Below are positions 51,747 through 59,219 of a stretch of 64,000 nucleotides of DNA, in pieces (the first letter of the stretch is position 1; each line of letters starts with the position of its first letter). This DNA is from Bacteroidales bacterium (GTDB lineage Bacteria > Bacteroidota > Bacteroidia > Bacteroidales > F082): positions 8,497 to 72,496 of the forward strand of contig CAAGIO010000014.1 of NCBI GenBank assembly GCA_900769945.1. Direction: 5' to 3'. The notes beneath the pieces were generated by a model, which saw nothing but the letters and a program-made list of their open reading frames with translations, did no database searches and was not told the DNA's origin. A program made the translations under genes and the position numbers.

Positions 51747-53354
51747 ATGAAGAAACTATGTTATTTGTTTGCGGTCATGTTGGCGTTCTCTTGTACAAGG
51801 AGTGAATCTGCCGGCTCTGGCCATAAGATTTTTAAATATAACGAGGCGGCGGGACTGCTTACTCTCGACCCTATATATGCTAAGGACCAGCCTCACATCT
51901 GGGCGTGTAACCAATTGTATAACACCCTTGTATCCTTCGATGACGACATGAACATCGTGCCTTCAGTGGCAAAGGAATGGACGGTCTCCGACGACGGGCT
52001 GACATACCGTTTCCTGCTTCGCGACGACGTGCTGTTCCATAGCGACAGCTGCTTCGGAGGAGGTGTTAGGAAAGTGGTGGCAGACGACTTCGTTTATTCT
52101 TTCAACAGGCTTCTTGACAAGAAGAACAGCTCGCCGGGTACATGGGTCTTCTCGAATGTGAGGCATGATGATGACGGATATGCCTTCCGTGCAATAAACG
52201 ACTCCGTCTTTGAGATAGAGCTATCGCGCTCCTTCCCGGCGTTTCTCGGCATCCTCTCGATGTCGTATGCTTCCGTGGTGCCTTTTGAAGCCGTTGATTA
52301 TTATGGCGTTAACTTTGGGCGACATCCGGTTGGGACAGGACCTTTTAAGTTCCAATATTGGAAAGAGGGGGTGCGACTTGTGATGAGGAAAAACCCTGAT
52401 TATTTCGAGATGATAGATGGGACGCGTCTCCCTTATCTCGATGCTGTCTCTATAAGCTTCCTCATTGATAAACAAGTGGCTTTCATGGAGTTCGTGAAAG
52501 GAAAGACGGACTTCATGTCTGGAGTAGATGCCCGATATAAAGATGAGCTTCTCACTCGTGACGGAAATCTGAAGGCCAAATATCACGACAGGTTCTATAT
52601 GGTCAGGCAGCCGTATCTTAACACCGAATATCTTTCCTTTTTCGTTGACACACAAGAGGAAAGGGAGAATAAGGAACGTTCGGCGGCGTTGCGTAAGGCC
52701 ATCAGCTATTCCGTTGACAGAGAGAAAATGCTGCGTTATCTTAGGAATGGCATAGGCAAGCCGGGAAACTCAGGCATCATTCCCGCGGGACTGCCCGGCT
52801 TCGACTCGTTAGGGACAATAGGGTATCGTTTCGATATGTCGAAGGCTTACTCCCTCGTCGAGGAGTATCAGCTTCAAGGCTCGGAGATAACACTCTATAC
52901 TACAAAGGAATACATCGACATCGCTAAGTTCGTGCAGTCGTCGGTGAGTGAGGTCGGGATAGTGTGCAGGGTAGAGGAGATGATGCCTGCCGCACTGAGG
53001 GAGAAAAGGGCGAAATGCTCTCTTCCGTTCTTCCGCTCCTCTTGGATTGCCGACTACCCCGATGCGGAGAACTATCTATCCCTGTTCACCTCGGAGAACT
53101 TCGCACCTGACGGACCAAATTATACACACTACTCAAACGACACATACGACGCCCTGTATAAAAAGGCAATGGGGTCGAACGATGTTGAGGAAAGAGTGGC
53201 ACTTTACCACCAAATGGATTCAATCATGATGAGCGATGCGCCCGTGGTGGTGCTCTATTATGACGAGGTGCTGAGGTTCGTCAACAAGAGAGTGTCGGGA
53301 TTTAACGGCAACGCTATCAATATGCTTAATCTTAAAACAGTAGAAATCAATTGA
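51747..53354 (+). CDS. Oligopeptide-type ABC substrate-binding lipoprotein
   Basis: Family 5 extracellular solute-binding protein (OppA/DppA-like). The ATG at 51747 starts a lipoprotein signal (LFAVMLAFSCTRSES); length is 535 residues. Landmarks are LLTLDPIYAKDQPHIWACNQLYNTL near residue 38, LVSFDDDMNIVPSVAKEWTVSDDGLTYRFLLRDDV following (given in part), HPVGTGPFKFQYW near 192, then ALRKAISYSVDREKML near 315. No permease or ATPase genes accompany it, so it is an orphan binding protein that must work with a transporter encoded elsewhere or has another envelope role. The ligand is unknown but is probably a short peptide. Confidence 0.9.
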   Translation: MKKLCYLFAVMLAFSCTRSESAGSGHKIFKYNEAAGLLTLDPIYAKDQPHIWACNQLYNTLVSFDDDMNIVPSVAKEWTVSDDGLTYRFLLRDDVLFHSDSCFGGGVRKVVADDFVYSFNRLLDKKNSSPGTWVFSNVRHDDDGYAFRAINDSVFEIELSRSFPAFLGILSMSYASVVPFEAVDYYGVNFGRHPVGTGPFKFQYWKEGVRLVMRKNPDYFEMIDGTRLPYLDAVSISFLIDKQVAFMEFVKGKTDFMSGVDARYKDELLTRDGNLKAKYHDRFYMVRQPYLNTEYLSFFVDTQEERENKERSAALRKAISYSVDREKMLRYLRNGIGKPGNSGIIPAGLPGFDSLGTIGYRFDMSKAYSLVEEYQLQGSEITLYTTKEYIDIAKFVQSSVSEVGIVCRVEEMMPAALREKRAKCSLPFFRSSWIADYPDAENYLSLFTSENFAPDGPNYTHYSNDTYDALYKKAMGSNDVEERVALYHQMDSIMMSDAPVVVLYYDEVLRFVNKRVSGFNGNAINMLNLKTVEIN

Positions 53355-53472
53355 TTATTGTCTGTAATCCTGAAAAAGAGCATGTGGGCGTTAGTTTTTC
53401 ATCTGATGAAAAAAATGTTATCGCGGGTGTAAAAAAATTTGAAAATCATTGATATTGTGTTTGAAAAATATG

Positions 53473-53480
53473 TATTTTTG
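53473..53480 (+). promoter_or_regulatory. -7 box for the thrS operon
   Basis: TATTTTTG, 28 bases upstream of the ATG at 53509, with ATTG 21 bases further up as a weak -33. Confidence 0.55.
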
Positions 53481-53508
53481 CAACGATTTTTATGAAAATA
53501 TTAATATA

Positions 53509-55458
53509 ATGATAAATATAAAATTTCCTGACGGTAATGTCAGACAATATGAATCAGGTGTGACGCCTATGGACATAGCCAAAAGCATTAGCGAGGGCTT
53601 GGCACGTAACGTTTTATCTGCAAAGGTTAACGGTATTATGTGGGACGCATTACGTCCGATAGACAATGATGCTGACATTTGTTTATATACATGGAACGAT
53701 CCTGAAGGAAAGGCAACGATGTGGCATTCGTCGGCGCACCTCATGGCAGAGGCGATAGAGCAGCTGTATAAGGGTGTGAAGTTCGGTATCGGGCCGGCGG
53801 TGGAAAACGGCTTCTACTACGACATCGACCCGGGAGAGAACAATATCACCGAGGAGGACCTTGTGAAGATTGAGAACAAGATGCTTGAGCTTGCGAAAGA
53901 GAAGCAGGCTTTTGAGCGTGTCGATGTGTGCAAGGCAGAAGCCATGAAGCATTTCGAGGAGAAAGGTGACGAGTATAAGGTGGAGCTTGTAAGCGAGCTT
54001 GAAGACGGCACAATAACATACTATAAGAGCGGCTCGTTCACCGACTTGTGCCGCGGACCACACATCCCTGACACATCGTTCATCAAGGCTGTCAAACTGA
54101 CATCTATCGCTGGCGCATATTGGCGTGGCGATGAGACACGCAAACAGCTCACCCGTATCTACGGCATCACTTTCCCGAAGAAGAAGGACCTTGAGGAATA
54201 TCTTGTATTACTCGAAGAGGCAAAGAAACGCGACCATAGGAAACTCGGCAGGGAACTCGAACTGTTTATGTTCACCGATATGGTGGGCAAAGGCCTCCCG
54301 ATGTGGCTGCCAAGAGGAACGGCTCTGCGTAACCGCCTTCAGGAATACCTGACAAAGATACAGAGACATTATGGATATGAGCAGGTCATCACCCCACATA
54401 TCGGGAATAAGAACCTGTATGTGACATCAGGTCACTGGGACCATTACGGCAAGGACAGCTTCCAGCCTATCACTACACCGGAAGAAGGCGAGATGTACTT
54501 ACTCAAGCCGATGAACTGCCCTCATCACTGCATGATATACAAATGGCAGCCGCGTTCGTACAAGGACCTCCCGCTGCGTCTTGCGGAGTTCGGCACTGTT
54601 TACCGTTATGAGCAGAGCGGCGAGCTGCATGGTCTTACACGCGTGCGCTCGTTCACACAGGACGATGCACATATCTTCTGCCGCCCCGACCAAGTGAAAG
54701 AGGAGTTCATCCGCGTAATGAACATCATCGAGATAATCTTCAAGGCACTTAAGTTCGAGAACTTCGAGGCTCAGATATCGCTGCGTGACCCACAGAACAC
54801 CACCAAATACGTCGGTACAGACGAGAACTGGGAGAGAGCAGAGAACGCCATAAAAGAGGCCTGCGCAGAAAAAGGTCTTCCCGCCAAGGTGGAATACGGC
54901 GAGGCAGCATTCTATGGCCCGAAACTTGACTTCATGGTGAAAGACGCCCTCGGACGCAGATGGCAGCTCGGCACAATCCAAGTTGACTATAACCTGCCAG
55001 AACGTTTCGACCTTACCTATATAGGCTCTGATAATGAGAAACACCGCCCGGTGATGATTCACCGCGCTCCTTTCGGCTCTATGGAACGCTTCGTCGCTGT
55101 GCTGCTCGAACACTGCGCCGGCGACTTCCCTCTCTGGCTCGCACCAGACCAGGCTATCATCCTCCCTATAAGCGAGAAATACCAAGAATATGCCGAGAAA
55201 GTGTATGGCGAACTCAAGAACTCGGAGATAAGAGTGCTCCTCGACGATAGAAGCGAGAAGATAGGAAGAAAAATACGTGACGCCGAATTGAAAAAAATAC
55301 CTTATATGCTCATCGTTGGCGAGAAAGAGTCAGGCGAAGGACTTGTGTCAGTGCGTAAACGCGGCACCGGCGACCTTGGCTCAATGCCAATAGCAGACTT
55401 CGTGAAACTTATTGAGAACCAAGTCAGTGATGAACAAAAAGTGGACTTTAATAACTAA
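53509..55458 (+). CDS. thrS: Threonine--tRNA ligase
   Basis: Class II aminoacyl-tRNA synthetase charging tRNA-Thr. The ATG at 53509 gives 649 residues, starting with the TGS domain (INIKFPDGNVRQYESGVTPMD, in part); a longer frame from 53449 overlaps the promoter. The editing domain covers about 65-240, with HSSAHLMAEA near 73 for the zinc/editing site and TDLCRGPHIP near 180. The catalytic core has MNCPHHCMIYK, PLRLAEFGTVYRYEQSGELHGLTRVR and FTQDDAHIFCR. The anticodon-binding domain takes the last 110 residues. It leads the thrS-infC-rpmI-rplT unit. Confidence 0.98.
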   Translation: MINIKFPDGNVRQYESGVTPMDIAKSISEGLARNVLSAKVNGIMWDALRPIDNDADICLYTWNDPEGKATMWHSSAHLMAEAIEQLYKGVKFGIGPAVENGFYYDIDPGENNITEEDLVKIENKMLELAKEKQAFERVDVCKAEAMKHFEEKGDEYKVELVSELEDGTITYYKSGSFTDLCRGPHIPDTSFIKAVKLTSIAGAYWRGDETRKQLTRIYGITFPKKKDLEEYLVLLEEAKKRDHRKLGRELELFMFTDMVGKGLPMWLPRGTALRNRLQEYLTKIQRHYGYEQVITPHIGNKNLYVTSGHWDHYGKDSFQPITTPEEGEMYLLKPMNCPHHCMIYKWQPRSYKDLPLRLAEFGTVYRYEQSGELHGLTRVRSFTQDDAHIFCRPDQVKEEFIRVMNIIEIIFKALKFENFEAQISLRDPQNTTKYVGTDENWERAENAIKEACAEKGLPAKVEYGEAAFYGPKLDFMVKDALGRRWQLGTIQVDYNLPERFDLTYIGSDNEKHRPVMIHRAPFGSMERFVAVLLEHCAGDFPLWLAPDQAIILPISEKYQEYAEKVYGELKNSEIRVLLDDRSEKIGRKIRDAELKKIPYMLIVGEKESGEGLVSVRKRGTGDLGSMPIADFVKLIENQVSDEQKVDFNN

Positions 55459-55487
55459 TTGTTAAACTAATATAGGAGAGTAATACC

Positions 55488-56045
55488 ATAGCACTTCAAG
55501 TAAACAATGGAGGTAACAAACCTCCAAGAAAGCAGCAAAATGATGATCCTCATAAAATAAATAACAGGATCACAGCCTCAATGGTCAGAGTCGTAGGTGA
55601 GACAGGAGACAATGAGATTCACCCGATTCGTGAAGCTTTGAGAATGGCCGAAGAAGCAGGCCTCGATTTGGTTGAGATTTCACCAACAGCTAATCCGCCT
55701 GTCTGTAAGATAATGGACTATAAGAAGTTCCTCTTCGACCAAAAGAAGAAACAAAAGGAGATAAAGGCCAAGCAGGTCAAGGTGGTAGTGAAAGAGATTC
55801 GTCTCGGCCCTCAGACCGATGATCATGACTTCGAGTTCAAGCTGAATCATGCAAAGAGATTCCTTGAAGAAGGCGCGAAGGTGAAAGTGGATGTGTTCTT
55901 CCACGGCCGCTCAATAGCCTATAAGGAACAAGGTGAACTCATTCTGCTGAAGTTCGCCCAAGCCCTCGAAGACTTCGGTAAAGTGGAGTCGCTGCCTAAA
56001 CTCGAAGGTAAACGTATGCTAATGATGGTTGCTCCAAAAAAATGA
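55488..56045 (+). CDS. infC: Translation initiation factor IF-3, apparently starting at AUA
   Basis: IF-3 of 185 residues, which checks start-codon pairing and splits 70S ribosomes. The first in-frame ATG is at 55581, but starting there would cut off conserved N-terminal sequence (HKINNRI..MVRVVGE, equal to the usual HRINE-R--EVRVVG). The in-frame stop at 55473 leaves no ATG, GTG or TTG before that block. The best candidate is ATA at 55488, giving (M)ALQVNNGGNKPPRK, with GGAG nine bases upstream. Non-AUG starts are a hallmark of infC (AUU in E. coli) and allow feedback by IF-3 itself. C-terminal blocks KEIRLGPQTDDHDFEFKL and VFFHGRSIAYKEQGE are typical. It lies 29 bases after thrS. Confidence 0.9.
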   Translation: MALQVNNGGNKPPRKQQNDDPHKINNRITASMVRVVGETGDNEIHPIREALRMAEEAGLDLVEISPTANPPVCKIMDYKKFLFDQKKKQKEIKAKQVKVVVKEIRLGPQTDDHDFEFKLNHAKRFLEEGAKVKVDVFFHGRSIAYKEQGELILLKFAQALEDFGKVESLPKLEGKRMLMMVAPKK

Positions 56046-56083
56046 TTTAGACACTCATTTGTAACTTTAAAATATTTTTTACA

Positions 56084-56278
56084 ATGCCAAAAATGAAAAC
56101 AAAATCCGCTGCCAAGAAACGCTTCAGAGTTACAGGCACCGGTTTAGTAAAGAGAAAACATGCTTATCATAGCCATATCTTGACAAAGAAATCTAATAAA
56201 CGTAAACGCGCATTAGGTCATCAGACTCTCGTCGATAAAGCAAATATGGCAGCCGTTAAGGAAATGCTTCTCATGTAA
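56084..56278 (+). CDS. rpmI: 50S ribosomal protein L35 (bL35)
   Basis: Basic 64-residue large-subunit protein: MPKMKTKSAAKKRFRVTGTG, then KHAYHSHILTKKSNKRKRAL, are diagnostic. It is third in the thrS-infC-rpmI-rplT unit, 38 bases after infC. Confidence 0.97.
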   Translation: MPKMKTKSAAKKRFRVTGTGLVKRKHAYHSHILTKKSNKRKRALGHQTLVDKANMAAVKEMLLM

Positions 56279-56298
56279 TTAAAAAAATTGTTAAACTT

Positions 56299-56343
56299 GT
56301 CAGAGCGGATTGAAGTTCCCGGAATGATGCGGGGCGCTCTGAC
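56299..56343 (+). promoter_or_regulatory. Candidate ribosomal-protein-binding hairpin before rplT
   Basis: Outer stem GTCAGAGCG / CGCTCTGAC (9 bp, perfect), a 10-base internal bulge on the 5' side, inner stem CCCG / CGGG, and an 8-base loop, lying between rpmI and rplT. It lacks a T-run, so it is not a simple terminator. It may be an L20 operator. Confidence 0.45.
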
Positions 56344-56361
56344 GGATAAAAATTTATTACT

Positions 56362-56706
56362 ATGCCAAGATCAGTTAATGCAGTCGCTTCAAGAGCAAGA
56401 CGCAAGAAAATTTTAAAACAGACAAAAGGTCAGTTCAGCGCTCGTAAAAACGTCTGGACAGTGGCTAAGAACTCTTACGAAAAGGGTTTGACCTATGCCT
56501 ATCGCGACAGAAAAGCCAAAAAACGTGATTTCAGAAGCCTTTGGATTGTTCGTATCAATGCCGCCGCTCATCAGTACGGTATGACTTACAGCACATTCAT
56601 GGGTAAGATTCATGCAGCTAACATCGACCTCAACCGTAAGGTTCTCGCCGACTTAGCTCTCAACAACCCTGAAGCTTTTAAAGCTATAGTTGAAAAAATA
56701 AAATAA
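56362..56706 (+). CDS. rplT: 50S ribosomal protein L20 (bL20)
   Basis: Large-subunit assembly protein of 114 residues that binds 23S rRNA and, in several bacteria, represses its own operon. It starts MPRSVNAVASRARRKKILKQ and has RDRKAKKRDFRSLWIVRINA and YSTFMGKIHAANIDLNRKVLADLA. Last gene of the operon, followed by a terminator. A structured hairpin lies just upstream. Confidence 0.98.
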   Translation: MPRSVNAVASRARRKKILKQTKGQFSARKNVWTVAKNSYEKGLTYAYRDRKAKKRDFRSLWIVRINAAAHQYGMTYSTFMGKIHAANIDLNRKVLADLALNNPEAFKAIVEKIK

Positions 56707-56729
56707 TGTTTTCAAGAATGAGTGTATTA

Positions 56730-56755
56730 AAAGCCGCTGTGAAGCGGCTTTTTTT
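56730..56755 (+). terminator. Rho-independent terminator after rplT
   Basis: AAAGCCGCT / AGCGGCTTT stem with a 4-base loop and a run of T. Confidence 0.92.
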
Positions 56756-56829
56756 GTTCGTTCCCTAACTCCTTCCTTTTATCATCATGAGTTGTATCAG
56801 GGTGCTGGAATTATGCCTTCAGGTCTCTA

Positions 56830-58398
56830 TCAACCTTGATGTGCGTCCCTCAACAGGTCGTTAACAGTCTTTACAGGATTGAATGTCAAGATTGGAACTT
56901 CTACGAATATAGTAATCCAATCAGCCATGGCTCCATTCCATAAGCCGGGTAACTCCATGGCTTTCAAATCTTTACCGTCTTTTGACTTGTAAGAGATGAA
57001 TCCGGTGTTGGTGTCAATGAAGTCGTTGAGGTTGAATGGCTTCCCGTTGAAATCGAATGTCGCACAAACGAGGTCAACAGGATTGAAGTGCGTTGACGAG
57101 CGGAATAATCCTTCTTGCTCCTTGTCATTGTGGTCTATCTGCGATGATTCTACAATCTGAAGAGACACTTCATCGTTGCTGTTCCTTGTGAAATATGGAC
57201 CGCCGCCGGGTTCGCCCTCGTTCCTCACCATTCCGCATACTCGCATCGGCCTGTTCAACTTCCCGTAAAGGAAGTCAATCTTCTCAATCTCATTATAAGT
57301 GCTGTAAAACTCTGGAATATCTATCATCAGGCTGTCTTTTGCAAACGCCTCAATCTCTTTCAGCTCCTCACCATTCACATCACCGTCATCAAGGAGAGAC
57401 AAGTATTCGAACTGCTGCTGTTGCAAACGGAAGAGATAGCCGCATAACACCTTTTTATATTTATATGTGGTCTCCTTCAGCCTGTCGGGGACGACGTTAT
57501 CGATGTTCTTTATGAATATTATCTCCTTGCGTAAGTCGTTGAGGTTCTGAATCAATGCTCCATGTCCGCCCGGACGGAACACAAGCCTGCCGTTTTTGTC
57601 CCTAAAAGGCTCGTTGTTCATGTCAACGGCAATGGTGTCGGTAGATGGTTTCTGCACCGAGAATGAGATGTCGTATCTGATGCCAAATCGTGTCTCATAT
57701 TCTGGAACAACCTTGGCCACTGTTTCCTTAAATATGTCGAGATGTTCTTGCGACACCGTGAAATGAAGCTGTGCGACTCTACCTTCTTTTGTGTCGGCGG
57801 TGCTGTATTCGGCGGCTTCAACGAGGTGCTCCTCGATGGCGAGACGAGCATCATCACCGTACTGATGGAACTTTAATAAGCCTTTGGGAAGACTGCCGTA
57901 ATTTAGGCCTTCTGCATTGAGCAATGTCTCCGCTATCTCTACTAACTCGTTGTTAACCAACATCTCTTCAATGTCTTTCCCTTTCTCTTTTAACGCCGTT
58001 TTCAAATCGTTGAAGAAAGCGAAATCATGAATGCTGATGAAAAAGTTCTCTATCGAATCGGGCTTAATCTTCTCTTTTTTTAAGAAATTATTCGGTATCT
58101 CCTTTCCTTTATACTCGTCAACAAAGGAGAAAATGGTCTTGAACATTCGGCTCGCCGCTCCCGATGCCGGCACAAACTTGATGATGTCGTAATATTTCTT
58201 GTCATTGTCATACTGCCTTTCAAGCTCGCAAACCTCGTCATCGTTGAACCTTATTATGCCTCGCCCTATTGTAGCCGGCGCTGTCAACTCGCTGAACGGG
58301 AATCCTTTGATGAACTTATCTATTTGATTTTCAACTTGTTCTATCTTGATGCCTAATGACTCTAACTGTTGTTTGTCTGTGGATTGTAATGGGGTCAT
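56830..58398 (-). CDS. DUF4301 family protein, nucleotidyltransferase-like
   Basis: A 522-residue cytoplasmic protein of the DUF4301 family, from the ATG at 58398 (a longer frame crosses the promoter). VPASGAASRMFKTI near residue 69 resembles the glycine-rich nucleotide loop of sugar nucleotidyltransferases, and FRPGGHGALIQNLNDL near 285 resembles the PGGHG-type uridine-binding loop of UDP-sugar pyrophosphorylases. I therefore infer a nucleotidyltransferase-like fold. No experimental function is known to me. It is monocistronic and divergent from ferritin. Confidence 0.82.
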   Translation of the reverse strand: MTPLQSTDKQQLESLGIKIEQVENQIDKFIKGFPFSELTAPATIGRGIIRFNDDEVCELERQYDNDKKYYDIIKFVPASGAASRMFKTIFSFVDEYKGKEIPNNFLKKEKIKPDSIENFFISIHDFAFFNDLKTALKEKGKDIEEMLVNNELVEIAETLLNAEGLNYGSLPKGLLKFHQYGDDARLAIEEHLVEAAEYSTADTKEGRVAQLHFTVSQEHLDIFKETVAKVVPEYETRFGIRYDISFSVQKPSTDTIAVDMNNEPFRDKNGRLVFRPGGHGALIQNLNDLRKEIIFIKNIDNVVPDRLKETTYKYKKVLCGYLFRLQQQQFEYLSLLDDGDVNGEELKEIEAFAKDSLMIDIPEFYSTYNEIEKIDFLYGKLNRPMRVCGMVRNEGEPGGGPYFTRNSNDEVSLQIVESSQIDHNDKEQEGLFRSSTHFNPVDLVCATFDFNGKPFNLNDFIDTNTGFISYKSKDGKDLKAMELPGLWNGAMADWITIFVEVPILTFNPVKTVNDLLRDAHQG

Positions 58399-58418
58399 AA
58401 TAAATAAAATTTTATTCA

Positions 58419-58426
58419 CAAAGGTA
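58419..58426 (-). promoter_or_regulatory. -7 box for the DUF4301 gene
   Basis: Reverse-strand TACCTTTG, 21 bases upstream of the ATG at 58398. Confidence 0.6.
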
Positions 58427-58467
58427 ATAATTATTTTTTTTAGAATAAAAAATTTTTGAAAAAAATG

Positions 58468-58498
58468 GTTGCGCAATAAACAAAATACTGTATTTTTG
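58468..58498 (+). promoter_or_regulatory. Ferritin promoter
   Basis: GTTG (58468-58471), 19-base spacer, TATTTTTG (58491-58498), 36 bases before the ATG. I do not see a clear Fur or OxyR site. Confidence 0.6.
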
Positions 58499-58534
58499 CG
58501 TTAGTAAAAACAATAAAATTTAAATTCTTTAGAT

Positions 58535-59020
58535 ATGACAAAGAACATCGAAGAAGCAATTAATGCTCAGATTAACGCTGAATTATGGTCAGCTTACCTT
58601 TATTTATCAATGGGAACTAACTTCCGCGCAAAAGGTCTTGACGGAGTGGCAAACTGGTTTGAGGTGCAGTTCAAGGAAGAGCAAGAACACGCAATGATTC
58701 TTTATAAATATATGCAGTCACGTGGCGCTCGCGTTGTGTTGGCTCCAATAGCAGCGGTTCAGACAGAATGGGCAACACCTCTTGAGGCTTTCGAAGACAC
58801 CCTTCTGCATGAGAAGAAAGTTACAGCTATGATTCACAATATCAACAAAATGGCTATTGAGGCTAATGACTATGCTACTCAAAACAGAATGGCCTGGTTC
58901 ATTGACGAACAGGTTGAGGAAGAGGAAGAAGCTCAGAAGTTAGTTGACGCGTTCAAGATGATTGAAGGCGAGAAAGTTGGTATGTTTATGCTTGATAAAG
59001 AACTTGGAAACAGGAAATAA
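58535..59020 (+). CDS. ftnA: Non-heme ferritin
   Basis: Iron-storage protein of 161 residues forming a 24-subunit cage. Diiron ferroxidase ligands are seen in the four-helix bundle: NAELWSAYLYLSM near 13-25, FKEEQEHAMILYKYM near 47-61, and the C-terminal WFIDEQVEEEEEAQKL near 122-138. There is no heme-binding methionine pattern of bacterioferritin. It protects an anaerobe from iron-driven damage. Monocistronic. Confidence 0.97.
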   Translation: MTKNIEEAINAQINAELWSAYLYLSMGTNFRAKGLDGVANWFEVQFKEEQEHAMILYKYMQSRGARVVLAPIAAVQTEWATPLEAFEDTLLHEKKVTAMIHNINKMAIEANDYATQNRMAWFIDEQVEEEEEAQKLVDAFKMIEGEKVGMFMLDKELGNRK

Positions 59021-59049
59021 TCCTTGTCAGGCTACTGAAAAAATGGATT

Positions 59050-59077
59050 GGGAGATTAATAGTCTCCCTTTCTTTTT
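59050..59077 (+). terminator. Terminator after ferritin
   Basis: GGGAGA / TCTCCC stem with a 7-base loop followed by a T-rich tract. Confidence 0.75.
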
Positions 59078-59151
59078 CCCTTTCTCAAAACCATTCAATG
59101 TGTAGTGATGTCTTTGATGTGAGTTTTATGCATTGGGCGATGAAATAAATA

Positions 59152-59178
59152 TAGTCCTGAGTTTTGCTCTCAGGACTA
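59152..59178. terminator. Hairpin downstream of the fucosidase gene
   Basis: Perfect TAGTCCTGAG / CTCAGGACTA stem with a 7-base loop, T-rich on the reverse strand; it probably terminates the dehydrogenase-fucosidase operon. Confidence 0.7.
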
Positions 59179-59219
59179 ATGATATGGAAGTCAGGTTCAA
59201 CAATAGTCAAATGATTTGG

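Noticed and set aside
54499..55185. 228-codon reverse ORF in thrS
   Set aside because: Antisense shadow of the ThrRS catalytic core.
55581..56045. infC starting at the first ATG
   Set aside because: It would remove the conserved N-terminal block of IF-3; upstream sequence in frame aligns with the family and has a plausible AUA start.
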